64,000 nucleotides of DNA from Ctena decussata (GCA_963989385.1 OZ022503.1:93878638-93942637), one strand, 5' to 3'. Numbered from the stretch's first letter, positions 35,046 to 47,957 are shown. Notes: generated by a model not told the origin, from the sequence alone. Made by a program: numbers and translations.

Positions 35046-36207
35046 ATGCATCAGTAAGAAAGGTCCGTGAAAAGGAAAGTCCGGTATTTGAAAGCTTACC
35101 TAAGCTTCGGCTGAGGCTATCAAATCGGAAATTAATTATAAAACACCAACTAAATGTTTTATCTGTAAAGCTCATCATAATGCATTACTTGTTTCCCGTA
35201 CGCCCGAGTTCACATTAGGTAGCTTGGAAGCAGCACCGGTCTTTGTCAGCTTTCAGAGAATGTTCAGAAAAGCATGCCGCAAAAAAAAAAGTCATCGGGG
35301 ATTTCATGTCGCTATCTTTCTTGTTCTGTGTGGCCACAGGGTGATCAGGGTTCGCAATACTCCTTGGATCCGACCATTATTATTATTATCATTATTATTT
35401 TTTTATTAATATCATACTCCCATGTATTAACTAGCCTCAGGGCCTTCGGTCGATGAAAATGTCTTTTCTGGCCCTGTCACTTTAACTCTGCTCTGTAATA
35501 TAATATGCACGCAGATATAAATAGTAACATATTGTTGTGCATAGTGCATATTTTCAATAAAATAAATATATGTTATATTTTACCTGACACAGGTAGAGAA
35601 TCTGAACTTGAACTTGATTGTTTGTTTGCATTATGCTGGAAATATGGTACATTTATTCCACTGTTATAGCACAGGCTCTGGCAGTTGTCAAATGTAAGTT
35701 ACTTTTTCTTTTGTTGGAGCCTCTTAACTAGTTACGGTAATTAATATCAAGATAGAACGGCACGCGGTATGTAAAATAACGGAATGGCAAACTGTGCTGG
35801 TCCTGATCGCACTTCACTTTTAATGCAGCCTGACCTCGTCTATCCTGTTTGCTTGGGCACGGTATACAAATATTGGTCCGTGTGGCACATGCCGGATTGC
35901 TCGTATCTAATATAATTGACCTGACGCCAAACGAACATCCAAAATCCAGGACAAACAAATACACGTGTTAAATACATTTCGTAAGGGATCCAAAGCACGT
36001 GTATTTGTTTGTCTAAGGTTTGAGTTACCGTTGTCATTTTCACTGGTCCTTCACAATTGCAAATCAGTTTTGGCGTTAGGTTAATTGCGATCACCTTTAA
36101 AAATAAGTAGGTTATATCATATCGCAGGTAAACTTGTCGCAAAGACTGTGCCGATCATGCATGCGTGACCGCAAAAATTGAAACACACAGTAGTCCGGGT
36201 GCCGAGA
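35046..36207. other. No gene seen; (att)n microsatellite at 35379-35404
   Basis: An ATT-type microsatellite. Otherwise AT-rich DNA with no recognised family. Confidence 0.5.
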
Positions 36208-36510
36208 CGAAAACCCGAAAAAATAGTCCGCACAAATGTTTGATGCATATTCTTATTATTTAGGACATCCTTAACCAAAAACTAAATGATGCCACCTTGG
36301 CATCCTTTGGGAAATTAAAATATTCAAGATGGCGTCCAAGATGGCCGCCAAGGGATGAAATCCTCAATATCTCCGAAAGTATGTGGGTTAGAAACATACT
36401 TTTGGTGGAAACTATAGGTTTTCGAGGTCGAGGAATCTAGTAAGAATGTCAAAAAATATTTCAGACAAATCAGTTACAAAATGGCGGACAAGATGGCCGC
36501 CAAAGCATAA

Positions 36511-38484
36511 CAAGAGGGCCATGAGGCCCTGAATCGCTCACCTGAACAATTGGCAAGGTGGCTTTTACTTATCATGTCTGAAATTGTCAAAATATGAGTT
36601 TTGGGTCAAAAGTCAAAGAATGACCATGACCACTTGTACTCATAAATCTTCATGTACTCATTAAGACAACCATATATACCATTTTTAGGCCAAAATCTTC
36701 AAAACTTTCCATGAAATCTTATGTTCTAGCATTTTCCCATATTTGACCATGCCGCAAAAAAAGGTCAAGGTAAACCCAAGGTCACCATTTGAACACTCTT
36801 GGTGGTACTCTAGTACTCCATGCTATTTACCAAGTTTCAAGGCCATAGGTGTATTGGTTCTAGAGAAGAAAAATATTAAAGATTTATACCATAAGTGGTA
36901 ATGGCGGCCAAGTTGGTCATGTGACCTGGACCGTTTGAACAAAATTTTCATTCAATCAACCCCTGGAGGCTCTATATGAAATGTGTTCACAATTGGCCCT
37001 TTGGCTTTTGAGGAAATGGTTGAAAATGTCAAAATATGAGCGATCTGGATCAAAGGTAAAAAAATGACCTTGACCTCTTGTACTCATAATTCTTCATGAA
37101 CTCATTAAGACAACTGTATATACCAATTTTTTAGGCCAAAATCTTCAAAACTTTCCATGAAATCTTATGTTCTACCATTTTCCCATGTTTGACCTTGCTG
37201 TAAAAGGTCAAGGTCAACACAAGGTTACAATTTGAACAATCTTGATAGTACTCAAGTACCCAATGCTACATACAAAGTCTCAAGGCCATCGGTCAATTGG
37301 TTCTGGAGAAGAAGATTTATAAAGGTATTTACCACATATGGGCATGGCGGCCATGCTGGTCATGTGTCCAGGAGCGTTAGAAAATTTTTTCATTCCCTCA
37401 ACCCCTCGAGGCTCTATATGAAATTTGGTTTCAATTGGCCCAGTGGTTTTAGAGCAGATTCTTTGAAATTGTCAAAATTTGAGATTTCTGGGTCAAAGGT
37501 CAAAGAATGACCTTGACCTCTTGTACTCACATATCTTCATGTACTCATTAAGATGATTGTATATACCAATTTTTAGGCCAAAATCTTCAAAACTTACCAT
37601 AAAATCTCATGTGCTAGCATTTTCCGATATTTGACCTTGCCGTAAAAAAGGGCAAGGTCAAACCAGGGTCATAATTTGAACAATCTTGATAGTACTTGAG
37701 TACTCAATGCTACATACCGAGTTTCAAGGCCATCGGTCTACTGGTTCTGGAGAAGAAGATTTTTAAAGGTTTTTACCATATATGGGCGTGGTGGCCATGT
37801 TGGTCATGTGACCTGGACCGTATGAACAAATTTTCATTCCCTCAACCCCTGGAGGATCTATATGCAATTTAATTACAATTGGCCAAGTTGTTTTTGAGGA
37901 GATTGTTTGATATTGTCAAAATATGAGAGTTCTGGGTCAAAGGTCAAAGAATGACCTTGACCTCTTGAACTCATAAATCTTCATGTAGTCATTAAGATGA
38001 CTGTATGTACCAATTTTTAGGCCAAAATATTCAACAGTTTCCAAGATATCTTATGTTGCAGCATTTTGCCATATAAAAGCATAAGGAAGCAAATTTGACC
38101 CTACCGTAAAAAAGGTCAAGGTCAACCCAAGGTCATAATTTGAACAATCTTGGTAGTACTCGTGTACCCGATGCTACATACCAAGTTTCAAGGCCATCGC
38201 CCTATTGGTTCTGGAGAAGAAGATTTTTTCAGGTTTTTACCATATATGGGCATGGCGGCCATGTTGGTCATGTGACCAGAACGGTTTGAACAACTTTTCG
38301 TTCCTAAGGTCCCAGGAGGCTGTATATGAAATTTGGTTACAATCGGCCCAGCGGTTTCAGAGGAGAAGTTGTTTGAAAGTGTGGACGGACGACGGACGAC
38401 GGACGGACGGACGGACGACGGACGACGGACAACGGAGCCTTACCATCCTATAAGCTCCCCCGGAGCCGCTGGCTCAGGTGAGCT
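36511..38484. mobile_element. 2-kb insertion made of 444-bp tandem units
   Basis: The insertion interrupts the left arm; the right arm supplies the uninterrupted sequence. It begins 'caagagggccatgaggccct' + 'gaatcgctcacctga' and ends 'ggctcaggtgagct', so gctcacctga/tcaggtgagc form subterminal inverted repeats. About four units: tgacc(t/a)tgacc recurs at 36621, 37065, 37508 and 37952, a period of 443-444 bp. A (gacg)n-like tract lies at 38383-38430 near the right end. Non-coding. The 'gagggccatgaggccctgaa' start is one I associate with abundant bivalve repeats. Confidence 0.8.
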
Positions 38485-40204
38485 AAAATTCTCCATATCT
38501 TCTTTAATATACGGGCTAGAAACATAATTTTGATGTCTACATATGGGTTTTCGGGGCCAAGGAATTGGTTTAACATGTTAAAATTGACTAAAAGTCTTAC
38601 CAGTTACACAAAATGGCTGACAAGATGGCGGACAAAGCAGCGGTCACGACAATGAATGTCGGAGAAATGCACTTTCCTTTTGCAGAATTCAGGTTTTTGT
38701 ATAGAACGCCGGATTTTGCATGTATCAGATTGTTAAGTATGAAAATGAAGTTACAAAAGCCCCATTTTTACAGAGGTTTAACAAGAGGACTATGAGTGTT
38801 TACAAAAACGTAGTGAAGGCAGGGGCAGATAACCCCGTTGACAAAAATTTAGTTATTACAGAAAGCTATTGTTACGAGTAGTGATAGAAAGGTTACAAGA
38901 AATGTGTTATTTTCTCCTAACTATTTTACTTTCTTCAATTTAGAATTCAGGTTAAGAAACTTTGATATATTTGTTGGTTGCTTGCGTGGTGTAAAATCAT
39001 AGCTCATGGTCGGCGCTAGTGGTGCGAGGGTCGCAGGTTCGCCTCAGACAGATTTTTAGCATCTGGGCGGTATAGAAAATTTATATGTCAGAAAAGATCA
39101 TCCGTACTTTAAACCAGTAACAAATTTTGCAAACAGCTTTTGAAAGTTCCCAGTTCTTTCAGGTGTAAAGGAGACAGTACCTCTCATGATTATAGACAGT
39201 TGACTACAAATTTTTATATGCACATTTAGAATGTTTTAGTTTAAATGTCATACCAGTTTGTGCAAGTATTCGTACCTGACTGAATCTCCCGAGCAATGCT
39301 ACAAAGCTAATAGCATAAACTGACTTCATAGTCCGTCAGCTTTGTCCACCCATACATTCAGACAATTCTTCCCCAAAGTCGCTGTGCCTATAAAAATCAC
39401 TTTTGAGTGACCAGAGTAGTTGGCTTAGGTTTAGAAAGTAGAGGGTTTGAATCCTATCTCTGACAACAACTGAAAAAGGCTATCTGTCGACTCAGCAAAA
39501 AATGTGTCCCTGACTAGAATCAAGGATGGTCAAAAGACGGCACAAGGATAGGATTAAAGCCTGACCTTGCATAATAACGCTATGCCAAAGACACAATGAG
39601 AATCTAACAACCCATGCACTGCTCCAACGTCACAAAGGCCACTGGGATAATTTGATATACATGTATAGCTATACTTCCATTTGTTTGAGGGAACTAAAGC
39701 TTGGTATGAATGCTTGGGGCCCAAAGTGTCGCCGTTTCATCTAAAAAGTCCTCTTCTCCTGAACCACTGAATGCATAAGTAGGTATTTTCATGTAATAGT
39801 TCACACTCCTCTCAAGACTTAAATATGTACAAATAAACAATGGGTCACGCACGCCCCAAAACCCAGGTCACGTACTCTATAGACAAACTGAATAACTGAC
39901 TTTACATTTGGAAAAGAAAAGGTACAAGCAGAGTTAGAACTATCTCTGAAATGGATTAACCAAAACTGCAATAAAGTTTCCTGGCAGAGTCAATCTTTTG
40001 TCGCCAAGGGTTGGTCATTCCTGCTTATAACCCATATGCTATAAGCGTAACTTTGAGATAATTTCAGCGTAAAATCAAAGAGCTGAAAGTAAATCTATAA
40101 AGTCAGGGCCAAAAAAGGGATTTTTCTTACAAAACATTAAGTCAACAAAGCAATCAAAGTAATAAACCCTTTGTGCCAAGATCAAAATATTGCCCCACTG
40201 CTTA

Positions 40205-40815
40205 GCCATTTTGGGGTTCTACGGGTGGTTTTCTCTTGCTCCAGGATTTCATCTGTGTTGTTTGATATCGGAGAGCTCTCCAGGTGTCACAATACGCTGT
40301 TTCTGTCGAGTCCTCATCTTTGAATCACCACAGGTTTTATCCGTGATTTATTTATTGTCTGTGATGATTCTATGATGGGTTAGGTAACCTTCATGCAGAC
40401 AAAATGCTGACCAAATGTTTTGAACCACTGCAGAAGTAGAAGGCGAGGGTTTGGACCCAGTGAAGCTAGTTAACTTGTCCCCATCATGTATTACTGACCG
40501 TTCCAAGGCAATACACGTACTTCTGTTGTCGTTCCTCAATGTTACATGTTCTTATCTCCGCTTGTCTGTGGTCTTATGGTTACCTTATAGCTGCCTAGTT
40601 TGCTTTCTGTTTTGTCCTATTTAAAATATGAAATATGTAAAATAAATGTTACTGTTGTTTTCAGTTGAGGTAGCTGAATGTCTGGGAAAGGGCTGTTCTT
40701 TCTGTTTACCATGCTTGTCTTTCGCGAACTGTTATCATTTTTTTTTTGTATTTCGGTTTTGAGGGCGGGATGTGGGGTCTGATTCTATTAGGTCTTGATC
40801 TTTGTCTATCATTCT
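40205..40815 (+). mobile_element. Retroelement 3'-UTR copy without coding part
   Basis: Colinear with 24943-25470 plus 26640-26850 but without the insertion between them: 'gatgattctatgatgggtta', 'gaaccactgcagaagtagaa', 'ttgaggtagctgaatg', 'gggaaagggctgttctttct'. A small deletion follows 'agctgaatg'. Confidence 0.8.
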
Positions 40816-41584
40816 ACTTTGCCAAAAGGTACATGCATGGAATTATGAACAAAGAAAAAGGCCATTAGAAACGACGTTCTCAAAATAATAATTAATGATT
40901 GAGATATCGATGTCTTTCTGTTACGACTGAAGTTTTCTAAACGGGGCTGGCTCTTATGGATCACCATGGTCTTTTGGGGTAGTAACACTATCAGAAGCAA
41001 ACTGGCGTCTTTATAACTATATTTTTACATTCATATATCTTATTATTTCAAAATTCCGCATTACAAAAACTTGCTAAAACATGAATTCTGCTGTCAAAAA
41101 GTGCGTTTCTTAGACATTCAGTTCCGTAATCGATGCTTCATCCGCCATCTTGTCAGCCAGTTTGTGCAACTAAGTGCCTTAAAGTAAATTCTAACATGCC
41201 TAATGGATTCCTTGACCCAGAAAACCTATACACTGACACCAAAATAATGTTTCTAACCCGTATACTAAAGAAGATATGGAGGTTTTTATGCTTTGGCGGC
41301 CATCTTGTCCGCCATTTTGTAACTGATTTGTCTGAAATAATTTTTAACATTCTTAATCGATTCCTCCACCTCGAAAACCCATTTGAAGCAACCAAAAGTA
41401 TGTTTCAAACCTAAATACTTTCGAAGATATTGATGATTCTATCCCTTGGCGGCCATCTTGGACGCCATCTTGAATATTTTAATTTCCCCAACGATGCCAA
41501 GGTGGCATCATTCAGTTTCAGTGTACGGACATGTTGGTGAACACATCTGTGCAAAAACATTTTATGCGGACTATTTTTTGGGTT

Positions 41585-42210
41585 GCACCCAAAATCTTCA
41601 GTTGGCAACCAGACTACAGATAACAAAAGGTTGTATGTATAGTTGCATGTGGATACTCGTAAGTATAACCACTTTTCCTACCATATCTTGCGCTGGGAAC
41701 ATCGTTCTGAGAATTCGAACAACAACTGTCTGCTGTTACAGTTGCGCTGGAAACCACGAACCACCGTTTTGAATTCCAAAAGTGTGTAGTGTAAAACATG
41801 TTATTTGTGATTTATTAGAAGCTGAAATTACAGCGAAACCCCCTCCTCAAGCCCCCAGCCCCCAAAACAGCAGATATTTATTCACAGCCTAGAATACTAT
41901 ACCATTTTGCATCTTAATTAAAAACGGTAGATGTATAAAGCGATGAAAAGCTCATCTCAGTAATAACAATTAATTATTGAAATACCTCAAGGTCAGGCGC
42001 ATGTCTCTCATGAGAAAATATATTTTTCCTTGTTAAGGTCTCAAAGTATTTAAATGCAGAGGGAGAAATGTTTTATTATATTTTGCAACTTCTCGGGTTG
42101 AGAAAGACAATAAAAAGAAGTGCATTTCCAAGTTCTAGACCATGTAATTAGAAAACCTAGAGTACTCTAGTTTTTTCTTTTTAATTAAATTGAATTTTTT
42201 CTTTAACATA
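41585..42210. other. No gene seen
   Basis: Short chance frames only. Confidence 0.4.
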
Positions 42211-42449
42211 TGAGCCGCGACACGACAAAACCAACAATGTGGTCGTGCGCCCAGCGCAGACTCAGATCAGCCTGGGCATCCGCCCAGTCTGATCAGAGTC
42301 TTCACTTTCCGCATGAAGGTAGCTTAGAACCTTAGCTACCCTTTGAGAACTTAACAAAGAGTCTGGTCAAATTGGGCGGATGACCAGGCTGATCTGCGTC
42401 TACGTTGTGCGCACAACCACATTGTTGGTTTTGTCATGTCGCGGCTCAT
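42211..42449. mobile_element. Palindromic MITE, 'gagccgcgacacgac' family (copy 5, best ends)
   Basis: Starts tgagccgcgacacgacaaaa and ends ttttgtcatgtcgcggctca. Both ends are flanked by TA (aca-TA ... TA-tgt), consistent with a TA target duplication as made by Tc1/mariner-type transposases. 239 bp, non-coding. Confidence 0.85.
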
Positions 42450-43450
42450 ATGTGTTTGTGAAATATTAAGGTGGTTGAGTAAACTTTCTGGGGAAGCAAC
42501 ATGGCAGCTTTCAATATTTTTACAGCCATCTTAATGGGGTAATTTTCTCTTGTAGATTGGTAGATAATCATTGATAATTTTGAGCCCCTGTTGTAACGGA
42601 AAGTCTTAATAGCGTTTTCTTCAGATCATAAAAAGACAGAAAAAAGAAATGAAATATAATTCAAGATTCATATGCACTGTTGCAAGTCAATGGGCCATTG
42701 CGGAGATGATATGTATGATTGGTGTATAAAATGTCCATATGTTTCTTGTTCTTGCGTTTTTCATAAGAATTGCGGTATAATGTAGATAAAATGATCCCTG
42801 CATGCACACAACGATTAATCAACATGGATTTAATGTTGGTTAAACGTTGTTTGCCCGATGGGATGTGTATTCACCTTTCGCCTGGAAATAAATGCTTAAT
42901 TTATATCGCACATGCTTTAACAAAGTGCAGTTGACGAGTCTGTTTTTCTATTGCCCGTCCGTCTTAAAGTCAGTTAATTGGTTTGTGTGCATGTCCTTCC
43001 GTCCACAACTGCATCAAGCTTAAATCGGCCCTTTTCTCTCAAACTAAAGTGTTTTCTTACAAGGTCTCAATATTGCTTGCTCTTAGTGTGACCCTTGATC
43101 TATATTTCTCTCTCTGCTGACTACATAATATCTATATATCTAAAAGTACACCAATCCTAGCGTAAACGTCTATTTTTTCCTAAACTTAGATACCAACAAT
43201 CATCAAAGGACGAGTTACACTTTACTATTGCAATGTGCCCACTAAAAAGGCCGATTTTCGAAGGTAGGCAGATAACCACAAACACATGCAGAAATGTTAG
43301 CTATATGTTTTTAGTTTAGTCTGTACGGTTTCATGTTCAGGTATTTTAATGCCTTTTAGCATAATTTTACGGTTGAATACATGTACTGTCTGCAATATTT
43401 AACACTGACCCTATGGGAATTTGAACTACCAACGTCCCCAATGCATCCAA
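42450..43450. other. No gene seen
   Basis: AT-rich DNA with no coding or repeat structure that I can name. Confidence 0.4.
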
Positions 43451-43570
43451 ATTTCATTTCAGCCTACCCTCGTAACCACTACAATTTTTATACATAATTA
43501 TTCCTCATATACATATTTATCATAAACGGGTTACATAACAGTGGTTACGAGGGTAGGAGTAAACGAAAAT
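43451..43570. repeat. 120-bp inverted repeat
   Basis: 'tcagcctaccctcgtaacca' near 43459 is inverted relative to 'gtggttacgagggtaggagt' at 43541-43560, with flanking 'atttcattt'/'aacgaaaat'. Probably a small MITE. Confidence 0.7.
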
Positions 43571-45415
43571 TAAACTTTTTGGATAAATTTTCATGTATCC
43601 AAAGCATCAGTATATTTTATAATTGATAAAAAATAGAGGCATTATTCGACATAACACATCTTTTTCAAAGTGTTCATCTATGTAGTATGTGTTCCTTATG
43701 CCCCCACCAAGGATTCCGTGTGTGTGGGGTAGGAGGGGGGGGGGGGGCAGCGCTGGGCATGTGTATAGGTATGGCGTTATGTGCGTATGAAAGGCGTTAG
43801 ACTGGATGTCCTCCATTATCATGCTGTGATATAACCTCTGATGTTACAATGTTGCGACGTGGTCAGACGATGTATTCCTCTGCCTGAAGCTGATGCATGA
43901 TTGTAAAATTCTGTGACCTTGAACTTTGGTTCACTAACTTTGTATGAAAAGTTACTTTGATGAGCTTTTTCTTTACCTTTTTTGATATCTTTGGGGTAGG
44001 AGTGCTGATATTTGACCAGATCATATCCTTAAAATGTAGGAACTGCAAAGCATCCATGCACACTGAGTCCTTGAACTTTATGCATGGACCAGGATTTTCA
44101 CTTATATCTCAACACAGTTTTTGGATTCGAAATATAATTACAACTTGTTGGTCAGTCAAACGTTGCAAAAAATCCGCATACTATTTGTAGGTTACTGTGA
44201 CATATATTTAAAAGTTCAATGTTCTTTTCCTTATACATGTATATTCAACATTATATATGCATCATACTAAAGACAGAGGTTCAGTCAGACATTGCAAATG
44301 ACGTCATACTATTTGTAGTCATTGTGACTTGTATTTCATGATCCATTGAATTAATGTTTTATTTCGAACTAATATTTCAGTGGACTTGGAATAGTATGTC
44401 ACTTCAGCGCTGCGTCTCATTTGGTACTACATGTAGGTCCCTGTGACCTATATTTCTTGGTTCACAGATTTTGTCTAATATTTTAAACATCTGTACCTGT
44501 GTAGCATCCATAAATACGTAATATTTCATACGTGCATCATATTTGATATGAAGAAGCTTTCATTATATGTATAAATAATGAATAATGCTTAATAAAAGAA
44601 GAAGGTTGATGACCTTTTCACGCACTTACAAGAACACCAGCGTGCACAAGCGTTTCGCCAGGAATACATTTGCTTAACAATATCGGTCGGTTACAATCGA
44701 CTTCCTGTTCATTTGTTTCATTATTTTCACAAAAGCAAACGCTTTACATGCTTATGATTGTGTTAATAAACACTTGGAAAATCTACTGTTCTGAAGTTTC
44801 GTAAAGTTGGAATAAAATTTCTCCTTACTAGATGGTTTGAGCGTAAATATCTCTTTTAGACTGTGGATAAGAACCAAAAGTATTATATCTGTCAGATTTG
44901 AGGGCTGATATGTCAGCGTAATTGCTGATTATATCGAAAACCCGCAGGTAGTTAGTGTACCCCATGCAGCCCACATATGCAATAAACCGGAAGTCACTTG
45001 ATTATTTATGAAACCGCAAACTTAAATATGTGATTATAAAAACTGCCAAATGCCAAGCTTTTAAATACATAAATTTTATCAAGATCGGTCACAAAATCGG
45101 CCAAAAACATAACCCGTCCTTTGGAATAAGGTTTCTTCATAGAACGGTCTCAAGGTTTATTGCGCTGTTTTGATCCATGACCTATATTACACGCTCTGCT
45201 AACCTTATCAAATTTAATGTTACAGTGACTCTATAATTTATAAGCGTTTCTATCTAACTGTCGTGCCTACAACCATCAAACATATGTTCAATTTTCTCAT
45301 TTTTATACAGAAATTCATCAAAGCTTGCCTCCACTTTGTTCTCTACTACTGGGGAAACGCAATGCAGGTGCGACATAGCCTTTTGCGGATTTTTCTTGTA
45401 TTATACTCGTTTCAG
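43571..45415. other. No gene seen upstream of the receptor exon
   Basis: Searched for a signal-peptide exon ending in phase 1 for the receptor gene and found none. A poly-G run lies at about 43735-43747. Confidence 0.4.
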
Positions 45416-45652
45416 ATCAAATGGATCAGAACTGTGGCGGCGGTAAGCAAATGGATATTGGAATTATTTCGTTCCAATTCTCACCCTATAATAACAAACA
45501 CTATGACTGCAAATATGAGATGTGGTCTACAGGACGCGGATTTCTTATATCATTCTTGCGGGTAGACTTGTTCAATCCGCTCTGTGCTGAAGGAAGAATC
45601 AGCTTAAAACGATTCAAGTTTATTGTATCTGATGTTGAGGCTGAGGTTCCAG
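45416..45652 (+). CDS. CUB-LDLa transmembrane receptor, exon encoding first half of CUB domain
   Basis: A 237-bp exon. The acceptor is strong (ttatactcgtttcag|at) with a pyrimidine-rich tract, and the donor is cag|gtacgt at 45653. The frame is open throughout. It opens QMDQNCGGG, the usual first-cysteine motif of a CUB domain, then IGIISFQFSPY, YDCKYEMW (second Cys) and FLRVDLFNPLC (third Cys). Both flanking introns are phase 1, as in shuffled extracellular modules. CUB domains are beta-sandwich modules that bind protein or carbohydrate partners outside the cell. An ATG at 45421 could not start a membrane protein without a signal peptide, so upstream exons are required. Domain order resembles NETO-type proteins, but orthology is not established. 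Confidence 0.85.
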
Positions 45653-45747
45653 GTACGTAAAGAACTGAATGGCGACTGCTATACGTTTTCATTTCTTTCG
45701 AAACAATTCGTAACTTTACTCAAAAATAACACTATCGAAATATTTTA

Positions 45748-46375
45748 TGACCAGTATCAATCTTTATCATATGACGTCGCATCTGAGAGTGTAATAAAGC
45801 CATGCATTAAAATCGATAATCCCCTAGTGAATTAAATATGCAAATTACGTCGATGCGTTATGCGTTGACGTCTATAAAAACGTCGTTTTTTTCTAATTGG
45901 GAAATCATGACGTTTTACAGTGGGAACGCGTATTCATGGCGGAGTGATATTTTTATACAGATAGCAACGAAAAAACGTTCGAAATTCCTCAGATTCAGAT
46001 TCAATCGACGAACGGGTCGCAATTTCAGTGCCGCTTTGTCGGCGAATCAAACTACACACAGCCGAAAATAATATACGGTTATATTCCTTACATCTTAGTT
46101 TAATTTCCTAGTTCTCTGAGATCCGAACTGAACACCGAGATACTCGGCATTCGAGCAGTTGACACGATCGTCGAAAGACGACTTTTTCAGTCAACTTCAA
46201 AAGCAATTTTCAAAACAATTCGACTTTCTCCCGCCGGCGGACATATGCCATGAGAAACCATGGTATTCGCCCTTTCCCTGTGACAAAAATCAAGTAATTC
46301 GGTGTTTGGGACAATTTTCTTTGCAAAATAATCTTCGGGTACTCTACGCAATTTGTTGTTGTTGTTTTCAACAAA
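45748..46375 (+). mobile_element. Dispersed repeat family Q (+ copy)
   Basis: 45748-45905 matches 9625-9790 inverted. 46208-46345 matches 51565-51700 in direct orientation (gactttctcccg, ttgggacaattttctttgca). It lies in the intron after the CUB exon. Frames within it are not supported as genes. Confidence 0.55.
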
Positions 46376-46879
46376 ATGGCGGACAACAGTGTTTACATCA
46401 CTGGCCCGGCTATGCATTTCAACGTTTGCGACAAAATCGAGAGAATCATTATTCCATGTATTGCTAGAATACCAAGCGCGATTAAATTAGATATGTTTAT
46501 TAAAAATACAATGCATGACAGAAGTCTATCTTTATATTTTATTCACAAATAACCACAATTCCATACCCACCCGCAGAGTTTGTAAACAAGGAAGCTAGCT
46601 CAGTAGTGCTGGGTACGTCATGAAATTATGACGTAAACAGTAAATTGATTGTATTACTGATATTAACTTGTGAGTCGGCTGACAGCCAGTGTGTCAGTAT
46701 TTCAAATGCTCTATCGCGACCCTGTTTGAAAAATTAAAGCAAGACAAATATCGCTACACCACCAAACAACTATTCAATTAAGACAGCACGTGAAATTTCA
46801 CTTTGGGAGAGAAAACTTAATGGGTCCTACATCTGAAGGATCAAATGGAATGGTTGTGCAGGCCCGTACACATACTTTT
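46376..46879. other. Intronic DNA, nothing recognised
   Basis: Part of the 9.25-kb intron between the two CUB exons. Confidence 0.4.
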
Positions 46880-47010
46880 GCCAAGGGGTAGGGGCGGAGG
46901 GTAAGAAGGTGTGACTGGAACGAATTTCAGTGTGAGTGGGGAGGTGGCGGGAGGGGAGGGGTGCCCTAGGGTGGTGGGGGGTTGGGGTGGGTTGAAGGGG
47001 GTAAGAAAGT
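46880..47010 (+). repeat. G-rich strand-asymmetric tract
   Basis: Dense G3-G6 runs on the + strand (for example gggaggtggcgggaggggag, ggtggtggggggttgggg) separated by short loops, matching the general G-quadruplex pattern. A second G-rich patch is at 47168-47205. Both lie in the CUB intron, so they would be transcribed in the G-rich sense. Confidence 0.7.
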
Positions 47011-47957
47011 TAAGAAAATCCAGATTTTAAGGACACTTTTAGAGCTTTAGTTTAGGGGTGTAAACTCGCTTTCTGGCAGAAAACTGCATGTTTTTTATGT
47101 AATTTGCTCGGTTATGGGAGGTGCACCCTCCGCTCTCCGTCGTACAGGCCCGGTGTGCTGGTTGGTGAGAGGGCCGGGAGGAGCGGGGAGGGGGGAGGGG
47201 TACGGGGAATCGACTCTGTCGCCTGGCAGCTTTGACAAGTCTGCACCTTTTCTCAGGTCAAATATAAAACAAATATCGAAAAGTATGTGTATGTGTGTTT
47301 TTGGTGTGATGTCATCAGCGACAACACGCGGAACAGACACGATTACAAAGGTCTACAAATTTGTAATTTCCTCATTCTAGAAATCGTATGAAAACTCAAC
47401 CCATTCTAGAGTCTGAATCTACAAACCAAACATTGTTTGCAACTCTTGTTCGGCTCATACCGACTCCCACAGTCCAAAGAGTATCGGTAGCGCAGCTGCC
47501 AAGTGGAGTCTCGCCCGTAAAATTTACTTGATCAGTCGACTTTCTCTTTAATAAATGTCGACTCAAAATAGGTTAGGCCCTATAGCATTCATGGGGTGAT
47601 AGCCAATGGACTGACATGGAATACAGAAGTATTAAAGGCCCAGCAGACATTCAATGCTGAATCAATGTTGGGAGTCAGTGTTGAATCAGTGTTGAATTAT
47701 ACATTGAATTGAACTGAAGCCTCAATACTCCATTAACAGATTCGCAAAAGTTTTAGCCTATTTCTAGCGTTTTCGTGAGTACATTTTGGCAGTTCGATAC
47801 AAAGTAATATAATATAGAGACAAACACTTCAGATCTTCGTCGGACTGATCCCGAAGCAGGATCTACGCTGTTTGTCATTCCATCTGCATCTTTAGATGCA
47901 TTACTGCAGTGAAAAACCAAACATCAGTTTTAAGACAGTTATGCTTAATTCCAATCT

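Larger units (their letters stand above)
36208..41584. mobile_element. 5.4-kb long inverted-repeat structure
   Basis: The left arm is 36208-36510 plus 38485-38735, interrupted by an insertion. The right arm is 41040-41584. Arm words in order: 'aaaaaatagtccgca', 'gatgccaccttggcatc', 'caagatggcgtccaagatgg', 'aatggcggacaagatgg', 'gcagaattca'; each is found inverted in the right arm. The roughly 500-bp arms are diverged. The 2.3-kb loop holds tRNA-like scraps (39009-39060, 39420-39465) and a retroelement 3' end. No transposase frame is visible. It may be a foldback-type element, or two independent copies of one repeat in opposite orientation. Confidence 0.65.

Noticed and set aside
45263..45565. 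100-codon frame with a hydrophobic N-terminus overlapping the CUB exon
   Set aside because: It is in a different frame from the CUB domain; its candidate donor (cag|gtgcga) would leave a 47-bp intron in the wrong phase.
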